From [Clostridium] celerecrescens 18A (GTDB lineage: Bacteria; Bacillota; Clostridia; Lachnospirales; Lachnospiraceae), in contig NZ_PGET01000001.1 in NCBI RefSeq assembly GCF_002797975.1, positions 992,001-1,056,000 of the forward strand: a DNA stretch of 64,000 nucleotides, written 5' to 3'. Under the pieces are notes generated by a model. It worked only from the letters and a program-made list of their open reading frames with translations. It made no database searches and was not told where the DNA came from. The translations under genes were made by a program, and so were the position numbers. Positions 27,878 through 36,288 of this stretch are shown here, one piece after another; within the stretch, counting starts at the first letter, position 1; each line of letters opens with the position of its first letter.

Positions 27878-28345
27878 ATGAGAGATGTATATGAAATATT
27901 AAAGGAAAAAGGAGTCACCCTTCCTCAGCCACCAGCAAAAGGAGGTGTATATACTCCGGTACAAGAATTCGGAGAGAAGTTCTTATATTGTTCCGGCTGC
28001 GGACCGGATTTAGGTGATGGAAATAACATTACAGGAAAGTTGGGAAAGGATTTAAATGTAAAAGATGGACAGAAAGCAGCTTATAATTGTATGCTGAATC
28101 TGCTTGCTAATTTAGATGAAAAGACAGGGGATTTAAACAGGATTAAGCGTTTTGTCAAAGTTTTGGCATTTGTTAACAGTACTGACGAGTTTGGAATGCA
28201 GCCACAGGTTGTAAATGGGGGTTCCGATTTCATTGCAGAAATTTTTGGTAAAGAGACAGGACTTCCGGCCCGCTCCGCAATCGGAGTGAATACACTTCCA
28301 GGCGGGATTGCATGTGAAATCGAAGTGCTGGTAGAATTGAAATAA
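27878..28345 (+). CDS. RidA family enamine/imine deaminase
   Basis: 155 residues of the YjgF/YER057c/UK114 family, a trimeric protein that hydrolyses reactive 2-aminoacrylate-type intermediates. The binding Arg occurs in LPARSAIGVNTLP and the Glu in ACEIEVLVEL. At 155 residues it is longer than classical RidA (about 128), like the group whose members have an N-terminal extension. Last gene of the operon; terminator at 28358. Its presence makes sense if the PLP enzyme upstream releases an enamine. Confidence 0.9.
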   Translation: MRDVYEILKEKGVTLPQPPAKGGVYTPVQEFGEKFLYCSGCGPDLGDGNNITGKLGKDLNVKDGQKAAYNCMLNLLANLDEKTGDLNRIKRFVKVLAFVNSTDEFGMQPQVVNGGSDFIAEIFGKETGLPARSAIGVNTLPGGIACEIEVLVELK

Positions 28346-28357
28346 GACAAGGCTGGA

Positions 28358-28412
28358 AAAATCCCCGGAAGGCCGGTAAATTATACCGGACATTTCGGGG
28401 ATTGTTGTTTAT
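28358..28412 (+). terminator. Terminator of the transport and catabolic operon
   Basis: AATCCCCGGAA pairs with TTTCGGGGATT, and inside it CCGGTA pairs with TACCGG; a T-rich stretch follows. Downstream to 28701 I see only the palindrome at 28534. Confidence 0.8.
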
Positions 28413-28533
28413 TTGAATGAGGCTTAAAATTCCTTATCAGCAATCAAACAAGCTTTCCGGGCCTGACTGCACCAGCCTCTCCATGGATAGCAAACAGCCA
28501 TGACCACACCCCCTGATATAGAATACACACTCA

Positions 28534-28556
28534 TATGATTTTATCATAAAATCATA
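28534..28556. promoter_or_regulatory. Perfect operator-like palindrome
   Basis: TATGATTTTA and TAAAATCATA with TCA between them, giving perfect 10-bp arms. It has no T tail of a terminator and lies about 145 bp upstream of the 37-codon gene, so a binding site for a dimeric regulator is more likely than an RNA hairpin. The regulator is unknown. Confidence 0.5.
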
Positions 28557-28701
28557 AAAAATTAAGTTGAATTCATAAAACGATAATATGATGTACCACT
28601 AACGATAATTACAACCTGTAAAAAAATGACGTTCCTTATTATAGTATTAGTAGAAGGTAACAATTGTTTTCTGCTGAAAATACGAAAGGGATGGGAAAAC
28701 T

Positions 28702-28815
28702 ATGAGTAAAAGACTTTTTAAAGGGTATTTCCGAAATTACGTTACAGGCTACGGAATCAAAACAGCTCTTTTCATATCGGTTCTTGCCGTATATATTATA
28801 GCCAGATGGCTATGA
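28702..28815 (+). CDS. Putative 37-residue membrane peptide
   Basis: MSKRLFKGYFRNYVTGYG is followed by a single predicted helix (about residues 20-37, TALFISVLAVYIIARWL). A basic, aromatic N-terminus and one helix at the extreme C-terminus are typical of small membrane regulators or tail-anchored peptides. AAAGGG lies about 11 bp upstream of the ATG. An 8-bp GC hairpin (ACGCCCCA/TGGGGCGT, 28823-28842) follows without a T run. No family recognised. Codon use and composition look coding, but length makes this uncertain. Confidence 0.5.
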   Translation: MSKRLFKGYFRNYVTGYGIKTALFISVLAVYIIARWL

Positions 28816-28858
28816 ACCAGGAACGCCCCAAACTTGGGGCGTGTGAATCAGAACGTTG

Positions 28859-28905
28859 ATAAAAAAGCATCCTAATGTAGGAGGGCTGCCTCTTCGCTAA
28901 GATGT
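28859..28905 (-). terminator. Terminator of the FNT gene (minus strand)
   Basis: On the - strand CATCTTA pairs with TAGGATG and an inner GAGG-CAGC-CCTC hairpin stacks inside, followed by CTTTTTT. The stem overlaps the last codons of the gene. Confidence 0.55.
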
Positions 28906-29498
28906 TTTTTAGCCAAAGGAATGAGGCTTCCCCCTACTAAATTTCCCGCAGATATAACCAGAATATAAAGGATTGCTTTTGCATTCCAGGCATTTCCCAT
29001 AGTAAAATAAAACATATCTGCTATGCTGTGCTCATAACCAGAAAGAATAAATATCATGACCGGCATGACTAAAGCCAAATATCTTCCGATTCCGTCTTTT
29101 ATGATCTGATAGCCAATCACTGCGATGCACATCATAATACCGCACATGACTGCCATGATAAATGTGCTGAACAGGGTATCCGACAGCTTCATATTCACAA
29201 GTTCCCTTGTGTGATCTATGAGCTTGGCTAGTTTGGTATATCTGAATACAATCCCAGAACCTGCAGTTCCTATAAAATTCCCTAAGTATACAATAAGTAT
29301 TGTTAATAAGTAGGAAGGCTTTTCGTTTACAATATAACAAACCTTTCCTGTGTATAGGTTAAATCCAAAGGTATAGATGGTAAATAATCCGATTGAAAAT
29401 AAAAAAGAACCAGCGATATGGTTTTCAAGAGTTAGATAAATCACTCCTCCCATGCTGATGGCAATTCCGGCAATTATTGCGTTAATAAATGTTTTCAT
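28872..29498 (-). CDS. Formate/nitrite transporter (FNT) family channel
   Basis: 208 residues, six predicted helices, with the FNT signatures GFNLYTGKV and GYEHSIADMFYF (central pore His). It would carry a small anion such as formate, nitrite or hydrosulfide; sequence alone does not decide. It is shorter than FocA/NirC (about 260-285) mainly at the termini. The start is ATG at 29498 on the - strand with AAGGGAG just upstream; an in-frame upstream start adds 24 basic residues and lacks a ribosome site. Opposite in direction to its neighbours and apparently a single gene. Confidence 0.85.
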   Translation of the reverse strand: MKTFINAIIAGIAISMGGVIYLTLENHIAGSFLFSIGLFTIYTFGFNLYTGKVCYIVNEKPSYLLTILIVYLGNFIGTAGSGIVFRYTKLAKLIDHTRELVNMKLSDTLFSTFIMAVMCGIMMCIAVIGYQIIKDGIGRYLALVMPVMIFILSGYEHSIADMFYFTMGNAWNAKAILYILVISAGNLVGGSLIPLAKKHLSEEAALLH

Positions 29499-29570
29499 TT
29501 TTTGATACTCCCTTTTCTTTTTTAAAACGTTTGCCTTGGCTGTAAAAAGGCTTTTTCTATGACCAGACAT

Positions 29571-29598
29571 ATTATAGCATAAGGAAAGGGGGTTACAA
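29571..29598 (-). promoter_or_regulatory. Predicted promoter for the FNT gene
   Basis: On the - strand TTGTAA (29593-29598), 16-bp spacer, TATAAT (29571-29576), about 70 bp before the start codon. Confidence 0.6.
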
Positions 29599-29670
29599 GG
29601 ACAATTCCCTTATTGACATAATTTATCAGTCATGGGGACCAGATGGATTTATGAAAAAGAGGAATAGGCA

Positions 29671-29702
29671 TAAAAGAAGGCCAGCGCCTTCTGGCGCTGA
29701 CC
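29671..29702 (-). terminator. Terminator of ychF (minus strand)
   Basis: On the - strand CAGCGCC-AGAA-GGCGCTG followed by GCCTTCTTTT. Located 44-75 bp after the ychF stop. Confidence 0.75.
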
Positions 29703-29745
29703 AGTATGTTCCGGTCTCTATAAAATGCCCGCGAATAAATTTCTT

Positions 29746-30843
29746 CTATACATTAAAGCGGAACAGGACAACATCGCCATCCTTAACCACGTATTCTTTG
29801 CCTTCCAGACGAACCAGACCTTTTTCTTTCGCAGCGTTGTAGCTTTTGCAATCCAGAAGGTCCTGGTAATTTACAACCTCTGCGCGGATAAAGCCCCGCT
29901 CAAAATCAGAGTGGATCTTACCGGCAGCCTGGGGGGCTTTGGTTCCTTCTTTGATGGTCCATGCTCTTGTTTCAGTAGGACCGGCAGTTAAGTAGCTGAT
30001 GAGCCCAAGTAAATGATAACTGGCTGCGATCAGTTTTTCCAGGCCGGATTCTGTAAGTCCCAGATCTTCTAAGAACATCTTTTTCTCGTCTTCTTCTAAT
30101 TCAGCGATTTCCTGTTCGATCTGTGCGCAGATAACGAAAACTTCACTGTTGTTTTCTTCTGCAAATTTACGGACCATTCCCACGTAATCATTGGAAGCTC
30201 CGTCATCAGCCAAGTCGTCCTCGCAGACATTGGCAGCGAAGATCACAGGTTTAAAGGTGAGAAGATTAAGGGTGGAAATAAATTCTCTTTCATCCTCATC
30301 CTCAATTTCCAAGCTTCGTGCCAGATTTCCATCCTCTAAGTGGGTTTTGATCCTCTTTAAAATCGCCAGTTCCTTTGCAAGTGATTTATCATTCATAGCG
30401 CCCTTGGTGGACTTGGAGATACGGCGGTCTAAAATTTCCAAATCGGAAAAGATCAGTTCCAAATCTATGGTTTCAATATCACGCAGTGGATCTACGCTTC
30501 CGTCTACATGGATTACATTGGTATCCTCAAAGCAGCGTACCACGTGGACGATGGCATCTACTTCACGGATATTGGAAAGAAACTGATTGCCCAGCCCCTC
30601 TCCTTTGGAAGCTCCTTTTACAAGTCCTGCAATATCGACAAATTCTATGACGGCAGGGGTGATTTTTGCGGAATCATAAAGGGCGGCCAGCTGACCTAAG
30701 CGCACATCCGGAACAGGAACTACTCCTACATTGGGATCAATGGTACAAAATGGATAGTTCGCAGATTCCGCACCGGCCTTTGTAAGAGAATTGAACAAGG
30801 TGCTTTTACCTACGTTTGGCAATCCGACAATACCTAATTTCAT
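29746..30843 (-). CDS. ychF: Redox-regulated ATPase YchF
   Basis: 365-residue Obg-family P-loop protein that prefers ATP and binds ribosomes. G1 is GLPNVGKSTLFN, G3 is DIAGLVKGASKG, and the guanine-specificity NKxD is replaced by the YchF-type NVCED. A central coiled coil (about 130-200) and the C-terminal TGS-like domain (RAEVVNYQDLLDC) complete it. The - strand ATG at 30843 follows AGGAAGG; 11 more in-frame codons upstream lack support. Divergent from lgt across a 205-bp AT-rich gap. Confidence 0.95.
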   Translation of the reverse strand: MKLGIVGLPNVGKSTLFNSLTKAGAESANYPFCTIDPNVGVVPVPDVRLGQLAALYDSAKITPAVIEFVDIAGLVKGASKGEGLGNQFLSNIREVDAIVHVVRCFEDTNVIHVDGSVDPLRDIETIDLELIFSDLEILDRRISKSTKGAMNDKSLAKELAILKRIKTHLEDGNLARSLEIEDEDEREFISTLNLLTFKPVIFAANVCEDDLADDGASNDYVGMVRKFAEENNSEVFVICAQIEQEIAELEEDEKKMFLEDLGLTESGLEKLIAASYHLLGLISYLTAGPTETRAWTIKEGTKAPQAAGKIHSDFERGFIRAEVVNYQDLLDCKSYNAAKEKGLVRLEGKEYVVKDGDVVLFRFNV

Positions 30844-30992
30844 AGCAATTACCTTCCTAATATTGTTAATATTCATAGTTGATTTTTATCTGCAACTAAT
30901 ATAGAATAGCATATTATCCGTAAAAATAAAAGAGAAAAACACAAGAATCAAAGCTTTGTCGAATTATAGTTGAATATGTCGGGCGAATCTGT

Positions 30993-31021
30993 TTGATTTT
31001 TGTGTTTTCCCGGGGTAAAAT
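30993..31021 (+). promoter_or_regulatory. Predicted promoter for lgt-spo0E
   Basis: TTGATT (30993-30998), 17-bp spacer, TAAAAT (31016-31021), about 28 bp before the lgt ATG. Confidence 0.55.
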
Positions 31022-31048
31022 AAAGAAAACATCGAAAGGAGAAGACGA

Positions 31049-31933
31049 ATGGCAAATACGGCAGATATTAGTTTTGTTCATTTGGGATTTACAATCGACC
31101 ATTTGCAAAACAGTATCTCAATATTTGGATTCCGCATTGCATTTTACGGGATTATCATTGGGTTTGGAATATTAGCAGGTCTCTGGGTTGCGACAAGGGA
31201 TGCAAAACGCAGGGGGCAGGACCCGGATATATATCTGGATTTTGTTCTGTATGCAATCATAATTTCTATCATGGGAGCCCGAATCTATTATGTTATTTTT
31301 GATTGGGACAATTATAAAGATGATCTGCTTCAAATTTTAAATCTCAGGGCAGGAGGACTGGCCATCTATGGAGGTGTCATAGGGGCCGTTATAACTCTGA
31401 TTGTTTATGCCAGGGTAAAGAAATTATCATTTTTTTCCTTGGCTGACACTGGATGCCTAGGATTGATAACCGGGCAGATTATAGGAAGATGGGGAAACTT
31501 CTTTAATTGCGAGGCGTTTGGCGGATATACCGACAGCCTGTTTGCTATGAGAATCAGAAGAGCGCTGGTTAATGAGAATATGATATCGAAAGAGCTTTTG
31601 AACCATTTGATCGTAAAGAACGGAGTAGAATATATACAGGTGCATCCTACCTTCTTTTATGAATCAATCTGGAATCTCTTAGTACTATTATTTATGCTTT
31701 GGTACAGGAAACGTAAGAGATTTGATGGAGAGATGCTTTTTATATACCTGCTTGGCTATGGTTTGGGACGAGTGTGGATAGAGGGACTCCGCACGGACCA
31801 GCTAATATTCTTTAGTACTGGCATTCCGGTGTCTCAGGCACTGTCATTAATTCTGGTAGTGATATCTACTCTTGTGCTCTTCTGCAAACACAGACAGATA
31901 CGAAAAAAGAGCAAAGGAGAAGTAATGATATGA
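31049..31933 (+). CDS. lgt: Prolipoprotein diacylglyceryl transferase
   Basis: 294-residue membrane enzyme that transfers diacylglycerol from phosphatidylglycerol to the lipobox Cys of prolipoproteins such as the two binding lipoproteins encoded here. About seven helices are predicted. The signature GRWGNFFNCEAFGG has Cys where many enzymes have Gln, a variation also found in related Firmicutes. RAGGLAIYGGVIGA and the C-terminal GRVWIEGLRTDQL are conserved. RBS AAAGGAG precedes ATG 31049. The stop overlaps the following small gene. Confidence 0.94.
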   Translation: MANTADISFVHLGFTIDHLQNSISIFGFRIAFYGIIIGFGILAGLWVATRDAKRRGQDPDIYLDFVLYAIIISIMGARIYYVIFDWDNYKDDLLQILNLRAGGLAIYGGVIGAVITLIVYARVKKLSFFSLADTGCLGLITGQIIGRWGNFFNCEAFGGYTDSLFAMRIRRALVNENMISKELLNHLIVKNGVEYIQVHPTFFYESIWNLLVLLFMLWYRKRKRFDGEMLFIYLLGYGLGRVWIEGLRTDQLIFFSTGIPVSQALSLILVVISTLVLFCKHRQIRKKSKGEVMI

Positions 31934-32082
31934 TGATGTCAAAAGAAGAGTTAATACACGATATTGAAGAAGCAAGAGAAAGATTAAATAAAAGCATTGA
32001 TCATGATGATGAAGATGTTATTTATCACAGGAGTGTAGAACTGGATAAATTGATTGAACAATATATTGCCGCAGGCTACTGA
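31930..32082 (+). CDS. Spo0E-like aspartyl-phosphate phosphatase
   Basis: 50 residues: MMMSKEELIHDIEEARERLN, then a helical hairpin ending in HRSVELDKLIEQY. The family signature S-X-E-L-D-X-L-I is present. Spo0E proteins remove phosphate from Spo0A-P and restrain sporulation. The gene is too short for routine calling but has AAGGAGA upstream and overlaps the lgt stop (ATGA), so it is translated with lgt. Three consecutive ATGs leave the exact start open by two codons. Confidence 0.85.
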   Translation: MMMSKEELIHDIEEARERLNKSIDHDDEDVIYHRSVELDKLIEQYIAAGY

Positions 32083-32122
32083 TACCATTAGCCTGTGATG
32101 CGTTTTGTGCAAATTTAAGAAG

Positions 32123-32162
32123 GACGTGGAAAGAGAAGGAGCTCTTTCCGCGTCTTTTTTTA
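32123..32162 (+). terminator. Terminator after the Spo0E-like gene
   Basis: GACGTGGAAAGAG pairs with CTCTTTCCGCGTC (one G-U), followed by eight T. Confidence 0.9.
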
Positions 32163-32189
32163 TGGATGAACGATTTTTGTAAAAGTAAT

Positions 32190-32218
32190 TTGACACAATT
32201 CACGGTGGGATGTAATAT
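32190..32218 (+). promoter_or_regulatory. Predicted promoter for the second YesM/YesN pair
   Basis: Consensus TTGACA (32190-32195), 17-bp spacer, TAATAT (32213-32218) with an extended TG upstream of the -10. Confidence 0.65.
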
Positions 32219-32277
32219 TTATCTATGAATTGTAGAAAACTGTTACAAATACGGTAATAGTGTCCGGAGGTGGGGAA

Positions 32278-34098
32278 ATGAAGCATTTGTCGTTCCGAAT
32301 GAAATTGACTCTGGTGTTTATTATAACAGCCATGATCGAAGGGGCTATTATAGGGAGTCTCTCCTTTTCCCATAGCAAGGCCATTGTTGTAAAGAATAAG
32401 AAACAGGAAATGTCAGATACCATAAACCGCATTGATATCAATATCAATGTCAAGGTCCGCTATATTATGGAAATCCTTGACAATGCTGTGGCCAGCCAGC
32501 TTGTACGTGATGCATGTACCCCCGGCTGGGACGATGGGGATAAGGGGATCAGCCGTACCTACCTTGATGATTACTGCAGAAGTCTCATCAAATCCGTTGG
32601 GGAACAGATGGATATTTCCATCATCAATGCCTCCAAGGTGATGTATACAACTGTCGATACCAATGGGGCGGCCCCCAAAGACATCTCGGTAAAAACATTT
32701 AAAAGCTATGATGATGCCGTAGGCGGCAGAAACAATAAAACTGTCTGGCTGGGCATTATGCCAAAGCTTTTTTCAGATCCAATAGAAGATCATCAGGCGG
32801 TTACCGTGGTCAGGGCGATTCAGGACAGGAATGAAGAGAAGAGTCTGGGAATTATGGTGATTGAACTGGATCCGGACATGTTCAGCAATCTGCTTTTAGG
32901 AAATCAGGGATTGTTTCAGTATCAATACCTGTTTATTTTAGACCAGAAGGGACAGGTGATCTGCAGCAATCCCAAGATAAACAATGGGTGGCAGGAAGAA
33001 ATTAATGACCGGTTCGAGCGGGGGATCCGGCGTTTTGAATTGATATGGAACGATAAGAGGTATTATGTCTGCGGACAATATAACGGCATCACTGGCTGGA
33101 GATCTTATTCGGCGATACCCTTTGAAGGGCTGTTTCCCCAGGCCGGAGATTTGAACAAAGCCATTTGGCTGGTGGCAGTGATGAGCACCCTGGGAATTGC
33201 AGTATTCATCGTTCTTCTGGTTTATACCATGGCGAGACCGATCAAGCGTCTTTCTAAGGCTATGGGACAGGTTCAGAAGGGAGATTTTGCCGTTCGGGTT
33301 CCCAATAAAAGAAAGGATGAAATCGGCGAACTGACAGAATCCTTTAATTACATGCTGGAAGAGATCAATACCCTGATCAGGCAGGTCTATCAGGAAAAGA
33401 TCGCCCAGAAGAATGCGGAGGTCCAGGCGCTCCAGGCACAGATCAATCCTCATTTTCTCTACAATACCCTGGATTCTGTCAACTGGATGCTGATCGACCG
33501 GGGAGAATTTGATATCAGCGACATCATCCTTTCACTGGCAGGCCTTATGCGCTACAGCATCGAAGATGAAAATGCCTTTGTCCCCCTTGAAAAGGAAATC
33601 GGATATGTGCTGTGTTATTTGAAAATTCAAAAGAATCGTCTGGAAGAACGGCTGGAATATTCTGTGGAAGCAGAGGAATCCCTGGCAGCTGAGCGGGTTC
33701 CAAAGCTCATTCTGCAGCCCATTGTAGAAAATGCCATCACTCATGGAATTGAGCCGAGAAACAGGAAGGGAATCATCCGCATCGTCTTAAAAGATCACGG
33801 AGATGAAATGCTTATTTCGGTAGAAGACAATGGAATCGGCATGACTCCTGAACAGCTTAACCACCTGAGGGAAGAAGTACCTGATGTGGAGAAGGAAGGA
33901 CATACAGGAATCGGAGTAAGGAACGTAGACCGCCGTATCCGCCTCCACTATGGGGAAGCTTACGGGATTTTTATAGAAAGCACATATGGAGAAGGTACGA
34001 TTGTAAATCTGCGCATTCCCAAAGACCAGGAAACTGTATCAGAGGGCGGAGGAGGGAAAGGAGAGGGCGTAAGATATGAAGCTGATCATCGTGGATGA
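32278..34098 (+). CDS. YesM-type sensor histidine kinase (second)
   Basis: 606 residues. N-terminal helix (about 8-30), extracytoplasmic dCache-like sensor (about 31-295), second helix (about 298-320), HAMP (ARPIKRLSKAMGQVQKGDF), then a His_kinase domain with His392 in AQINPHFLYNTLD and ATP-binding DNGIGMTPE and TGIGVRNVD. ATG 32278 follows CCGGAGG. It overlaps the response regulator start by 23 bp. By position it should sense a ligand linked to the BMP-type transporter downstream. Confidence 0.92.
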   Translation: MKHLSFRMKLTLVFIITAMIEGAIIGSLSFSHSKAIVVKNKKQEMSDTINRIDININVKVRYIMEILDNAVASQLVRDACTPGWDDGDKGISRTYLDDYCRSLIKSVGEQMDISIINASKVMYTTVDTNGAAPKDISVKTFKSYDDAVGGRNNKTVWLGIMPKLFSDPIEDHQAVTVVRAIQDRNEEKSLGIMVIELDPDMFSNLLLGNQGLFQYQYLFILDQKGQVICSNPKINNGWQEEINDRFERGIRRFELIWNDKRYYVCGQYNGITGWRSYSAIPFEGLFPQAGDLNKAIWLVAVMSTLGIAVFIVLLVYTMARPIKRLSKAMGQVQKGDFAVRVPNKRKDEIGELTESFNYMLEEINTLIRQVYQEKIAQKNAEVQALQAQINPHFLYNTLDSVNWMLIDRGEFDISDIILSLAGLMRYSIEDENAFVPLEKEIGYVLCYLKIQKNRLEERLEYSVEAEESLAAERVPKLILQPIVENAITHGIEPRNRKGIIRIVLKDHGDEMLISVEDNGIGMTPEQLNHLREEVPDVEKEGHTGIGVRNVDRRIRLHYGEAYGIFIESTYGEGTIVNLRIPKDQETVSEGGGGKGEGVRYEADHRG

Positions 34099-34834
34099 CG
34101 AACCGAAAATCAGAAAAGGGCTTTTTAAACTGTTAGATGCCCAGGAAGGTTTTCAGGTTACAGGGGTGTTTGAAGACGTCCATTCGGCTCTCAAGGCTCT
34201 GTATGAATTGGAAGCTGACGTAATCATTACAGATATCAAGATGCCGGAAGTATCAGGCCTAGAACTGATCCGCCAGATCCGGGAAAGAAACTTAAATATC
34301 CGCATCATTATTTTAAGCGGGTACAGTAATTTTTCCTATGCCCAGAAGGCCATTGAGCTGGGAGTGACCAGATATTTGTTAAAGCCAACGGATCCAAGAG
34401 AACTTCTGTCCGTATTAAGAGAATTGGAACAGGAGCTTTCTCCGGAATCTCATAAAAAAGAAGAAATCCGGGACCGGCCCTCAGAAGGGGAAGGCGAGGT
34501 CGGAAATTTATTGGTTTTAAAAGCCATTCAATATATTGCCGTTCACTATGGAGGCAGGATTACGTTAACAGATATGGCCGGCGAGCTTCATCTGTCCCCC
34601 AATTATCTTTGTGAGCTTTTTAAACGGCATACAGGAAAAAATCTTATGGAATACGTTACTGAATACCGGATGCAAAAGGCGAAATCATACCTGAACCATG
34701 TGGAATATAAGGTGGCAGATGTGGCGGAAATGGTAGGTTACAAAGAGGCGAAATATTTCAGCAGTGCTTTTAAGAAAGCATATGGGATCACACCCCTGGA
34801 GTATCGGAACAGGCGACAGAGCCATTTGATTTAG
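34076..34834 (+). CDS. Response regulator, REC plus AraC DNA-binding domain (second)
   Basis: 252 residues: receiver domain with phospho-acceptor Asp53 (IITDIKMPEVSG) and switch Lys in LLKPTDPRE, short linker, and paired AraC helix-turn-helix motifs (MAGELHLSPNYLCELFKR; VAEMVGYKEAKYFSSAFKKAYG). Half the size of the first YesN-type protein here because it lacks the 300-residue linker. RBS AAAGGAGAGGG lies in the kinase gene. Likely controls the adjacent transporter. Confidence 0.92.
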   Translation: MKLIIVDDEPKIRKGLFKLLDAQEGFQVTGVFEDVHSALKALYELEADVIITDIKMPEVSGLELIRQIRERNLNIRIIILSGYSNFSYAQKAIELGVTRYLLKPTDPRELLSVLRELEQELSPESHKKEEIRDRPSEGEGEVGNLLVLKAIQYIAVHYGGRITLTDMAGELHLSPNYLCELFKRHTGKNLMEYVTEYRMQKAKSYLNHVEYKVADVAEMVGYKEAKYFSSAFKKAYGITPLEYRNRRQSHLI

Positions 34835-34841
34835 TGTAAAA

Positions 34842-34886
34842 GAAGACGGGAAAATGACCAAAAAGTCTCTCCTGTCTTTATTTTAT
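34842..34886 (+). terminator. Terminator after the second two-component pair
   Basis: AAGACGGG pairs with CCTGTCTT (G-U included), followed by TATTTTATTT. Confidence 0.7.
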
Positions 34887-34941
34887 TTGGTCATAATTAC
34901 AAATAACTTAATATTTTGGTATAAATAGTAATCTCATAGAA

Positions 34942-34970
34942 TTGCGATGACTTCCGGAAAATGATAATCT
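34942..34970 (+). promoter_or_regulatory. Possible promoter for the BMP-type transporter operon
   Basis: TTGCGA (34942-34947), 17-bp spacer, TAATCT (34965-34970). A weak -10 would suit activation by the adjacent regulator. No purine riboswitch fold was recognised in this 235-bp gap. Confidence 0.3.
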
Positions 34971-35069
34971 ATTACTACAAACAACACACTGACGTCTGCG
35001 AATCGTGTCGATAACTGAAGAAATGTCAGATATTAACGTGAACGGATGCAAAAAAAGGAGGAACTTAGT

Positions 35070-36113
35070 ATGAAGAAAAGATTTGGCGCATTACTCATGG
35101 CAGCGGTAACAGCAGCAGCACTTGTACTCAGCGGCTGCAGTGCCGGAGGTAAGACAGAGGGTGCAGCTGAAACAAAGGCTCAGGCAGGAGGAAAAAGCGC
35201 GGCGGATTATAAAATTGTCCTCATTCTTCCAGGGCCTATCAATGACCAGAGCTGGAACGCAACAAACTATGCAGGCCTTACAGCCTGTAACGAAAAGCTG
35301 GGCACCAAAATGGAATACGTAGAGAACGTGCAGGCATCTGACTATGAGTCAACCTTCCGTGAATATGCGGAACGAGGCTATGACCTCATAATGGCAGCCG
35401 GTTCCCAGTTTGACGAAGCAGTAGCAGCAGTGGCTCCCAATTATAAGGACACCACTTTTTGCGCGGTGAACGGCTCCAAATGTGACGGAGATAATGTGGC
35501 TCCTATTTTCCCAAAAGAATATGAAGCCAGTTATATAGCCTCCATTCTTGCAGGAAATGTAACAAAGAACGGAAACTTCGCAACCATCGGAGGGTTCCCC
35601 AACGAGCCGATGGAGCATTTGATGGATGTATATGAAAAAAATTCTGTTAAAATCGCAGAAAGCCGTGGCATTACCGGTGCAAAAGCGACTAGAGCCTATG
35701 CCAATAGCTGGAACGACGTAGCCCTTGGCAAACAGATGGCAGAGCAGATGATCGACAACGGAGCAGACACCATGTTTGTATATGCCAACGAAGTAGGTCT
35801 TGGCAGCATTGAGGCAGCTAAGGCAAAAGGCGCTAAATTCATTGGTTTTTCCAGTGATCAGACCACCATCGATCCAAATACCGTTGTAGCTTCTGTAAAT
35901 TTTGATTTCAAGAATTTCTATATCTGGGCTCTGGGCCTTTATATGGATGGGAAGCTTTCCGGAAATATGGTTCATGAAGCTGGTATTAATGAAGATATCT
36001 TTGCGCCGGTATATACCGATAATATTTCCCAGGAAGTAAAGGATGCGGTAGACCAGGGAATCAAGGATTTCAAGGACGGCAAGGTAGATTTACAGGCGAT
36101 GTTTGAAAAGTAA
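35070..36113 (+). CDS. BMP family ABC transporter substrate-binding lipoprotein
   Basis: 347 residues. Lipoprotein signal ending at Cys23 (LVLSGC), then a BMP/PnrA-type two-lobe domain beginning YKIVLILPGPINDQSWN, with AAGSQFDEAV and GADTMFVYANEVG. BMP proteins bind purine nucleosides or related compounds. ATG 35070 follows AAAGGAGGA. It forms a classical YufN-O-P-Q style unit with the ATPase and two permeases that follow, after a 175-bp structured gap. Confidence 0.92.
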   Translation: MKKRFGALLMAAVTAAALVLSGCSAGGKTEGAAETKAQAGGKSAADYKIVLILPGPINDQSWNATNYAGLTACNEKLGTKMEYVENVQASDYESTFREYAERGYDLIMAAGSQFDEAVAAVAPNYKDTTFCAVNGSKCDGDNVAPIFPKEYEASYIASILAGNVTKNGNFATIGGFPNEPMEHLMDVYEKNSVKIAESRGITGAKATRAYANSWNDVALGKQMAEQMIDNGADTMFVYANEVGLGSIEAAKAKGAKFIGFSSDQTTIDPNTVVASVNFDFKNFYIWALGLYMDGKLSGNMVHEAGINEDIFAPVYTDNISQEVKDAVDQGIKDFKDGKVDLQAMFEK

Positions 36114-36123
36114 GATCTAACCG

Positions 36124-36269
36124 GAGGGCTGACGCAGGAGAAAAACAGGATTGTTTAAACTGCGTAGCCCTCATTGTTTGAGCGGGCAATGAGCCGGACG
36201 AAATGCTTGCATATTCATTCGGCGAATGCCGCATCAACTAAGAAAAATCCGCAAAGCGTGTTTTCTTAG
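36124..36269 (+). repeat. Multi-hairpin intergenic element, probable diverged family 2
   Basis: Successive stems: GAGGGCT/AGCCCTC with ACGCAG/CTGCGT (36124-36172), TCATTG/CAATGA (36171-36192), CGGC-GAAT-GCCG (36220-36231) and CTAAGAAAA/TTTTCTTAG (36238-36269, with inner CGC-AAA-GCG). The third stem has the same GAAT loop as the elements before ftsW and trpS, and the fourth stem takes the place of their third hairpin. The element ends 19 bp before the GTG start of the ATPase gene. Confidence 0.55.
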
Positions 36270-36288
36270 CAGGAAGAGGAGGGGTTTC

